From IMG/VR virus record IMGVR_UViG_3300048554_000033, positions 1-27,430 of that record: a DNA stretch of 27,430 nucleotides. One strand, given 5' to 3'. The translations under genes and the position numbers were made by a program. Within the stretch, counting starts at the first letter, position 1. Each line of letters starts with the position of its first letter. Shown here piece after piece: positions 21,974 through 27,430 of this stretch. The notes under the pieces are model-generated. The model did no database searches, had not been told where the DNA came from, and saw nothing but the letters and a program-made list of their open reading frames with translations. This DNA is from a virus.

Positions 21974-23203
21974 TTATTTTTTTGCAGAACGAAGACCTAA
22001 GTCTACATTTCCAGCGTCTTGTAATACATCTCCAACAAAAGGTGTTCCTTCATAACCTACTTCTTTGTTGATTCTGTTTGCAATTGCTTTTTCTTCATCA
22101 GTCGCAAAGTGTTCATCCCATGCAGCCAATCTTTTTCTCATATACCAATGCCAAATTGGTGGTACTAATGCGATAAAGAATACCACAAAGTAGCCCCAGC
22201 CTGTATTTGGACATCCGACATTTTCGAGTTCCCAGAAATGAGTTTCTCCTCTGTCATGATGGTCAGCCTGTCTGCCGATTTCAATAAAGAACCAAGCAGT
22301 GAAAGCTGTTGAGTTATCCCAATTGTGTCTGTAATCAATTGGTTGGTCTTTTACACGGATTAGACCATAATGCTCTAGATAGTTAAGTGCTTCTAGCTCG
22401 AAGTTTGAGATTCCCCAAATTGTTGCTAGTACTGCCATACCTATCCAACCACCAGCTGCAAAGAATAATGCTACTGTTGGTACTGCCATTAGATATCCTC
22501 TTATCCAACGGTTTTGCCAAGAAATGAATGATACACCCATTCTTGATAGTCTTTCTTTTTCCATGTTGAAAAGAAATTTTGATTGACCTAGGTATGAAAG
22601 TGGATAATGACCATAGATTGTTCTACCACGAGGTGCAGTAGCTGGGTCATCTTCACTTGCAAGTTCTAGATGATGGTTGTACACATGAGCGTAACAGAAA
22701 TGTGCTGAACCAGATAGTGCCATCATTAATCTAGAGATTACGAATCCAAATCCTTTTGTGTGAGATAGTTCGTGACCATAGATGATTCCGATACCAATAA
22801 AGATACCAGAAGATAATGTAGCGCCGATTAGGTTAACTGCTGTTATACCTTCGTGCATTACTAATATTCCAGGAATGAGTTCCATGATTACTGCACCTTC
22901 AGCTCCACCTAGTGCCATGAATGTATAAAGTCTCCATGCCATTACTAGTTGAAACAAAACGAATACAGGTAACATGAAATACATTGTTAGGTTTTGAAAA
23001 GTTGGCCAACCTAAAGATTCGCCGTTTTCATCATAACCTACACCTGTTGTTTCAAATTTTGTAGCGATATCTACAAGCAGACCTACGAATAGCAATGCTA
23101 CTCCTAACCAAGCCATGATACCACCCAAAAGAACGCCAGCACCAGCTACGATTATAAGAATCGGCGCTAATAGATAGCGTGCATTAAGTAAGATTTGTCC
23201 CAT
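21974..23203 (-). CDS. alkB: Alkane 1-monooxygenase-like membrane di-iron hydroxylase (AlkB/XylM family)
   Basis: A 409-residue integral membrane enzyme. The family hydroxylates terminal carbons of alkanes or alkyl side chains using O2 and electrons from rubredoxin. I choose the ATG at 23203 because AGGAGG lies nine bases upstream; an in-frame ATG at 23257 would overlap the promoter region. About six membrane helices are visible. Histidine boxes: H144-E-L-S-H148, H173-V-Y-N-H177-H178 and D314-H315-H316. The AlkB hallmark NYLEHYG is at 274-280. Box 1 reads HELSHT where many AlkBs have HELxHK, and box 3 lacks the usual LQRHS, so it is a divergent member. It has its own sigma70 promoter and downstream hairpin. 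Sampled lines look higher in GC (roughly 32-40%) than flanking genes, suggesting acquisition. Rubredoxin and reductase are not in the window and would have to come from the host. Confidence 0.9.
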   Translation of the reverse strand: MGQILLNARYLLAPILIIVAGAGVLLGGIMAWLGVALLFVGLLVDIATKFETTGVGYDENGESLGWPTFQNLTMYFMLPVFVLFQLVMAWRLYTFMALGGAEGAVIMELIPGILVMHEGITAVNLIGATLSSGIFIGIGIIYGHELSHTKGFGFVISRLMMALSGSAHFCYAHVYNHHLELASEDDPATAPRGRTIYGHYPLSYLGQSKFLFNMEKERLSRMGVSFISWQNRWIRGYLMAVPTVALFFAAGGWIGMAVLATIWGISNFELEALNYLEHYGLIRVKDQPIDYRHNWDNSTAFTAWFFIEIGRQADHHDRGETHFWELENVGCPNTGWGYFVVFFIALVPPIWHWYMRKRLAAWDEHFATDEEKAIANRINKEVGYEGTPFVGDVLQDAGNVDLGLRSAKK

Positions 23204-23238
23204 TTGATTTTTCCTCCTATCAAATGTTATATACTTGG

Positions 23239-23267
23239 AGTATATCGTAAGGAACAACTAAAGTCAA
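23239..23267 (-). promoter_or_regulatory. Sigma70-type promoter for alkB
   Basis: Minus strand TTGACT (23262-23267), 17-base spacer, TATACT (23239-23244). Predicted start near 23232 leaves a leader of about 29 bases containing AGGAGG. The remaining gap to 23392 shows no gene. Confidence 0.8.
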
Positions 23268-23392
23268 GCGTGAGTTGAATTTAACTGAGGGACGATTTAC
23301 ATACCTTTCCAAGTAACTGTTATTATTTAGTAGTTTGGTAACTTGTGTATTGAATTATTTTCTGTGTTTCACTTTATAATAATATACTAATG

Positions 23393-24571
23393 TTATTTTG
23401 CAATTACAAACTGTCCTGATAGAGGTGTTCTTGATGTAATATATTCATACATCAATCTAATAAACTTATCCTTTTTTGTTCCTGATTTGAAAAACTTTTT
23501 TAAGTCTGGCATTATTTCATTAATAATATAAATGGCACTTATAGCGCCTCTTTCAAAATCAAATCTTTTTTTATCTTTTCTTAGATACTCAATTTTTTCT
23601 AATGCCTTAAAATACTTTTCCTCACCTGCTTTATATTTTCTTAAAGTAGAGTTGGCTAACCCTTTATCAATAAATGCTAGTAATTCACAGAATACTTTTA
23701 TAGAACCTATTGAACCACCTCTTGCCTCTGCCTTACTAAAAATTGCCTCTGCAACAAATCTTTTTGCTGAAGGGTCATGTCTTAATTTTATTTCACCACC
23801 AGATTCTAACATTATTCTCATATCTCTAGTTTCTGCTTTTTGGCCATACTTTACTTTTTTATATTTTTTCCAGTCTGTTACATTTTTTACTTTTACTTTA
23901 TTGATAACTTTTATTTCTTCTTTTCTATCAAAGTTTACTAACTGTAATATGGGTTCTGTTTTCGTTACCTTTTTTAATGACAATGGTAATAAATCTCCAC
24001 TATCAATTAAATTAGATACTAAAGAATTTAAACTAGGAAAGTCATAATAATTTTCATTTTGTGCTTTGATTAAATTCTGTCTTATAGTTTGTTTTGCTTT
24101 ATTACTTCCTAAATAGATATCTGCCGGTGACCATTTATTTACATTACCAAATTTTGCTTGTGATGTATATTTTTGTTTGTTGGCATATTTAAATAGGTTT
24201 TCTATATTACCCATTATTTCATCATCGCCTCTAAAATAAAATAATTTTTGAAAACCTGCAGCCTCTATCTTTAAATCTTTATCAATATCTCCTATATCAT
24301 TAACTAATTTTTTTGCAATTTTTACTGAAGATATATACCAAGAATTATCCTCTGTTAAAAATGTTTCTATCATATCACCAGATACACCAGGTGTAACTAT
24401 TCTTTGTAGTGATTTATTAATTTGATTTTGACCTACTTTTGCTCTGAAATCAGCATACTCTGGATAAAGTTTTTCATCAAATATTTGATTTGATTTTGTC
24501 TTACCCAATAAATCTGCTATTGCACATAGTAATGCTTGAGCGCTTTCTGCTAATGCTGTTTTGTCTGCCAT
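23393..24571 (-). CDS. Conserved viral protein of unknown function, late-promoted
   Basis: A 392-residue soluble protein. NVNKWSPADIYLGS (about residues 143-156) is a signature I recall from large marine virus proteins of unknown role. It is followed by FPSLNSLVSNLIDSGDLLPLSLKK and a basic central part (WKKYKKVKYGQK, GGEIKLRHDPSAKRF). No catalytic motif or membrane segment is evident. The start is set by a late promoter ending six bases upstream of the ATG, inside the stop region of helicase 41. Thus it is timed differently from the replication genes before it. No clear terminator follows. Confidence 0.78.
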   Translation of the reverse strand: MADKTALAESAQALLCAIADLLGKTKSNQIFDEKLYPEYADFRAKVGQNQINKSLQRIVTPGVSGDMIETFLTEDNSWYISSVKIAKKLVNDIGDIDKDLKIEAAGFQKLFYFRGDDEIMGNIENLFKYANKQKYTSQAKFGNVNKWSPADIYLGSNKAKQTIRQNLIKAQNENYYDFPSLNSLVSNLIDSGDLLPLSLKKVTKTEPILQLVNFDRKEEIKVINKVKVKNVTDWKKYKKVKYGQKAETRDMRIMLESGGEIKLRHDPSAKRFVAEAIFSKAEARGGSIGSIKVFCELLAFIDKGLANSTLRKYKAGEEKYFKALEKIEYLRKDKKRFDFERGAISAIYIINEIMPDLKKFFKSGTKKDKFIRLMYEYITSRTPLSGQFVIAK

Positions 24572-24577
24572 ACATAC

Positions 24578-24585
24578 TATTTATA
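24578..24585 (-). promoter_or_regulatory. T4-type late promoter overlapping the helicase stop codon
   Basis: Minus strand TATAAATA, exact, containing the TAA of the helicase gene. The expected start site is at or one base before the ATG at 24571, giving an almost leaderless message. Confidence 0.78.
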
Positions 24586-25957
24586 ACTGAAAATCAGAGA
24601 ATTTGTCGTATGCTACATCTGGTGTTATTTGTTCTTCTTCTTCAGTCTGATTACTATCAACAATGTTCTGAGCAGAAGCTTCTACATCAAATAGTCTCAT
24701 TTTGGAACGGTCTACACCTATGATAAAAGAACGATTCATACTTGGGTCGCCGAATCTGTTCTTTAATTGTTTGACTTTTAATTGATTCAATTGTTCTAAC
24801 TCATCATTAGAGATTAGTGCAAACATAAAGTCTGCTGTTGCCGGCAAACCAAATGATTCTGCCGTATCTTCTAAACCGATATCTGTTGAAGTAAAACCAC
24901 TTCTTGTTGTTTGAGTAGCAGAGAAGATTGGTAAATCAAATTCAACTGCAAGACCACGAAGCTCTTCTGCAATTGCCTTGATGTAGAAATATGATGAGAT
25001 ATTTCCACCTTTGAACCTGCTACTCGCACATATATTGAGGTAATCTATAAAGACTACATCAGGTTTAAAAGTTTTCTTTAACGATAATTCATTTAGTAAT
25101 GCTCTGAAATGACCACTATGAGCAGAAGCAGTAGGATATTCTTTAATAATTAATTGACCTAATGTTTTATTTTGTAACTTCTTAACTTTGTTTTCATACA
25201 TGTCTTTTGGCATAACATGTAAATCATCTATAGTTACATCAAATAAATTAGCGTCTACTCTTTCTGCAATTCTTTCTTCTGCCATTTCAAGAGTAATGTA
25301 TAAAACATTTTTACCTTGTATCAACCAGTTTGAGGCTGCATGACACATGAATAATGATTTACCAACGCCGGTGCCTGCAAGTGCAATATTTAAAGTTTTA
25401 CTTGGGACACCGCCTTTGGTGATACGATTAAAATAGTTTAAATCAAACTTAAATCTTTTTTCTTTTTTATGATAAAAATCAAATCTAGATTGAGCATCCT
25501 CTATATAATCATGCCCAACATGATTGTCAAAAGATACTGCAAGTGCCTCTGATAAAATTTGAGGTATCGCCTCTGGATTTTGTTTCTTATCTTTACCATC
25601 TAGAATCTGAATACCTGATAAGACTGCATTATGTACTGCACGGTCTTTACAAAACTTTTCTGTTGTATCTAATAACCATTGTAATTCTACTTCTTCATTA
25701 TTTAAACCGTTTACAATAGTTTTAATTTCAGTTAATTCATCTTCTTTTAAATCTTTTCTTTTATTTAATTCTACAAGTATGGTTTCTTTTGTAGGTAAAT
25801 TTTTATATTTGTTTACAAATTCATTTACTTCACCAAATAATGTTGATTCACTATGATTAGAAAAAAATTCAGTTTTAATAAAAGGTAAAGCTTTTCTTGT
25901 AAAGTCTTCATTGTAAAATAAATTTCTTAATATTATTCTTTCTATTCTATCAGTCAT
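24581..25957 (-). CDS. 41: Replicative DNA helicase, gp41/DnaB family
   Basis: A 458-residue hexameric helicase that unwinds the fork and hosts the primase in T4-type replication. The N-terminal helical domain (about 1-160) is followed by a RecA-like motor: Walker A G195TGVGKS201 (H1), YITLEMAEERIAERVDANL (H1a), DVVFIDYLNI (Walker B, H2), and a later block with FSATQTTRSGF (H3) and DFMFALISND. A basic Arg segment near the end (LKNRFGDPSMNR) fits H4. Length matches T4 gp41 (475). Its neighbourhood beside uvsX is as in T4. The start overlaps the small upstream gene by eight bases. Confidence 0.93.
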   Translation of the reverse strand: MTDRIERIILRNLFYNEDFTRKALPFIKTEFFSNHSESTLFGEVNEFVNKYKNLPTKETILVELNKRKDLKEDELTEIKTIVNGLNNEEVELQWLLDTTEKFCKDRAVHNAVLSGIQILDGKDKKQNPEAIPQILSEALAVSFDNHVGHDYIEDAQSRFDFYHKKEKRFKFDLNYFNRITKGGVPSKTLNIALAGTGVGKSLFMCHAASNWLIQGKNVLYITLEMAEERIAERVDANLFDVTIDDLHVMPKDMYENKVKKLQNKTLGQLIIKEYPTASAHSGHFRALLNELSLKKTFKPDVVFIDYLNICASSRFKGGNISSYFYIKAIAEELRGLAVEFDLPIFSATQTTRSGFTSTDIGLEDTAESFGLPATADFMFALISNDELEQLNQLKVKQLKNRFGDPSMNRSFIIGVDRSKMRLFDVEASAQNIVDSNQTEEEEQITPDVAYDKFSDFQL

Positions 25958-26285
25958 TTATATCCTCAAATTTTAAATCTAATTTACCTGTTGCTAATTG
26001 TTCTTCTACTAAATCTATTAATATATCACCTATATGGTCGATAAACTCTTGTTCATCAATGTCTATATCTTTAGGATTTTTTAGAATATTATAATCGAAT
26101 ATTACTGAAAGTTTTTCTGAATCTTCTACTTCTTTGAATCCAACATTGCCATACTTGTAGATTATTTCTGCATACTTACCTTCAGTAAGTTTTATGCAAG
26201 TATAATCATCATCAGGTCTTTGTGCAAAGACATAAGGTTTAGTCTTCTTCTGTTCCGTAGGTGAATTTTCTTTTTGTGTACTCAT
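25950..26285 (-). CDS. Small acidic protein between uvsX and helicase
   Basis: A 111-residue protein from the ATG at 26285; a TTG one codon upstream is possible. It overlaps uvsX by 47 bases, unusually long here, and the helicase gene by eight. The N-terminus is Lys/Gln-rich, followed by [37 protein letters not shown] and an acidic helical end. T4 has gene 40 at this position, but I see no similarity. It is probably a replication or recombination accessory protein by context only. Confidence 0.7.
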   Translation of the reverse strand: MSTQKENSPTEQKKTKPYVFAQRPDDDYTCIKLTEGKYAEIIYKYGNVGFKEVEDSEKLSVIFDYNILKNPKDIDIDEQEFIDHIGDILIDLVEEQLATGKLDLKFEDIND

Positions 26286-27264
26286 CAATCTTCTCTAATA
26301 CTTCTTTTTTGAAATATTTTTCAGGTTCATTATTTATTGTTTTTGCATATTGTTTGTTGCCATCTGGTAATTCATATCTTGTTGATACTTTTTTAAACAA
26401 GCCACATTCTTCTGCTAATTCTAAAAGACCATAGTATTTGTCAAGACCCCTTTTGTATGTAAGTCTAACATCTACTTGTTCATTTTCTTTTGTAATTCTA
26501 GACTTGTAATTTTTACAACGAATTATATTACCGACAACTTCTGTTCCATCTTTTTCTTTTCTTTTACCAAGATATACAATACTTGAAGCTGCATATTTAA
26601 GACCAGAACCACCACCCATTTCTTTTTGTGGGAACATAGAACCAATCACATCATATGTATGATTAGTCATAATCATTGGTACATTTGCCTGACCTAGTTT
26701 TAAAGTTAAAACTCTAAATGCTGATTTGACAATTTGACTTCTAGTCATGTCTCTTGTTTCTTTACCTTCAGCAGTATCTTCCATTTCTTTTGTAGTAGAT
26801 AACATGCCTAAGGAATCAAGTACAAACATGATAGGTTTTCTTTTGTCTGATTCTTGTTCTAGATACTTGTCAATAATTTTTATTGATTGTGTTCTAAACT
26901 CTTGTACTGTTGCAACTGGTACAACAACAACTCTGTTTACATCTATGCCTCTTTGTTCTAGCATATCTTTAGATACTGCATTTTCTGATTCAAAATAAAT
27001 CACACCAGCATTCTTATCTTTATCTAGAAAACTTTTACATACACCCAATGCAAAGAAAGTTTTACCTGTAGCGGCCTCACCTGCAATTGCTGTTATACGA
27101 TTACCTGGTAGCCCACCGTAAATACTGCCTGACAATAAGGCGTTGAAAGCATATGAACCAGTGTCAATAAAGCTATCAACATCACCACCTGTAACACCGT
27201 CGGATGCTAAAGTAGCATATTCATTGCCTGTTTCTTTAATTATATCTTTTAAAAAATCACTCAT
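26239..27264 (-). CDS. uvsX: UvsX, RecA-like recombinase
   Basis: A 341-residue strand-exchange ATPase for phage recombination-dependent replication and repair. The core shows [20 protein letters not shown] with Walker A G62EAATGKT69, [11 protein letters not shown], the Walker B strand [12 protein letters not shown], and [31 protein letters not shown] (loop 2 region, quoted in part: [10 protein letters not shown]), then YLGKRK. T4 UvsX is 391 residues; this is shorter, as in marine relatives. A perfect sigma70 promoter and GAGG ribosome site precede it. Confidence 0.95.
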   Translation of the reverse strand: MSDFLKDIIKETGNEYATLASDGVTGGDVDSFIDTGSYAFNALLSGSIYGGLPGNRITAIAGEAATGKTFFALGVCKSFLDKDKNAGVIYFESENAVSKDMLEQRGIDVNRVVVVPVATVQEFRTQSIKIIDKYLEQESDKRKPIMFVLDSLGMLSTTKEMEDTAEGKETRDMTRSQIVKSAFRVLTLKLGQANVPMIMTNHTYDVIGSMFPQKEMGGGSGLKYAASSIVYLGKRKEKDGTEVVGNIIRCKNYKSRITKENEQVDVRLTYKRGLDKYYGLLELAEECGLFKKVSTRYELPDGNKQYAKTINNEPEKYFKKEVLEKIDEYTKRKFTYGTEED

Positions 27265-27287
27265 AATATTACCTCAATATGAAAATC

Positions 27288-27316
27288 ATTATACACCATC
27301 TAGAAGAAATTGTCAA
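27288..27316 (-). promoter_or_regulatory. Consensus sigma70-type promoter for uvsX
   Basis: Minus strand TTGACA (27311-27316), 17-base spacer, TATAAT (27288-27293): a perfect match. It overlaps the 3' end of the gene entering from the right edge. Confidence 0.9.
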
Positions 27317-27430
27317 GTGTGGTTACTCTTGAATGTCTAAATAAATCTAAGTCGGAATGTACAGAATGAAAACACCATACATTTTCTATGAACAACATAT
27401 TCATAAACTCATTCAATTCTTCTTTTGTTT
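27300..27430 (-). CDS. C-terminal end of an upstream gene, cut by window edge
   Basis: An open frame enters from the right edge and stops with TAG at 27300-27302, giving 42 residues that include NMLFIENVWCFHSVHSDLDL and end VTTLDNFF. It is the only minus-strand frame open through this stretch, and its end overlaps the uvsX promoter spacer, fitting the tight packing. Too short to identify. Confidence 0.5.
   Translation of the reverse strand, partial: TKEELNEFMNMLFIENVWCFHSVHSDLDLFRHSRVTTLDNFF

Noticed and set aside
21974-23203. Reading AlkB as the 2-oxoglutarate DNA-repair dioxygenase of the same name, common in phages
   Set aside because: The protein is polytopic with eight-histidine-type boxes and NYLEHYG, features of the membrane hydroxylase, not of the soluble dioxygenase.
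23204-23257. Upstream ATG at 23257 as alkB start
   Set aside because: It would add 18 residues unlike the family and would start upstream of the predicted transcript start near 23232. The ATG at 23203 has a perfect AGGAGG.
23532-24047. Plus-strand open frame of 171 codons
   Set aside because: Antisense of the WSPADIY protein, same compositional bias, no promoter or neighbours on that strand.
1-27430. tRNA genes, integrase, transposase or attachment sites
   Set aside because: No cloverleaf-like sequence, no integrase or transposase motif and no terminal repeat was seen in reading through; a tRNA scan would be the proper test.

Overview
The window is a compact, AT-rich stretch of a T4-like marine myovirus genome. 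Every gene I can support lies on the minus strand, so transcription runs from the right edge to the left edge. Genes overlap by 1 to 50 bases, with many TAATG and ATGA junctions. A uvsX recombinase and a gene-41 type replicative helicase sit close together at the right end, as in T4. Five exact T4 late promoter boxes (TATAAATA) lie in front of or inside genes. Low GC and the recurrent small virion modules resemble phages of SAR11 or marine cyanobacteria. The host cannot be settled from sequence alone, though curli-type genes have, as I recall, been reported in pelagimyophages.

Layout from right to left. (1) 27430-24581: tail of an unknown gene, uvsX, a small unknown gene and helicase 41, from a consensus sigma70-type promoter. 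(2) 24571-23393: a late-promoted protein of unknown function. (3) 23203-21974: an integral-membrane non-haem di-iron alkane hydroxylase (AlkB/XylM family) with its own sigma70 promoter, strong ribosome site and downstream hairpin. (4) 21756-20467: a GIY-YIG-like endonuclease with another perfect sigma70 promoter. (5) 20361-6764: a late block of virion and capsid-interior proteins. It includes a ligase-fold protein, a beta-rich virion protein, adenylate kinase, a second P-loop kinase, a double nucleotidyltransferase polyprotein, modular polyproteins, a HAD phosphatase and several small proteins. (6) 6763-6219: two paralogous one-pass membrane proteins. (7) 6187-1: a late-promoted operon with csgF, csgG, a curlin-repeat protein, a FecR-domain protein, an alpha/beta plus curlin-repeat protein, and a CHASE2 adenylate cyclase cut by the window edge.

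Three things stand out. First, the phage carries curli (type VIII) secretion parts in one operon with an envelope sensor pair (FecR, CHASE2-cyclase). Second, it carries an alkane hydroxylase as an apparently early-expressed auxiliary gene. Third, at least eight proteins, including enzymes, start with a leader resembling the T4 capsid-targeting sequence and ending at an (L/I)xE-type prohead protease site. This suggests that an adenylate kinase, another kinase, nucleotidyltransferases and a ligase-fold protein are packaged in the head and injected into the host.

Four small genes or nested starts not obvious from long reading frames were recovered: 6764-6883, 9799-9915, 14550-14666 and the internal start at 15007. 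There is no gene-free stretch over 300 bases. I saw no tRNA, rRNA, CRISPR array, transposase or integrase.
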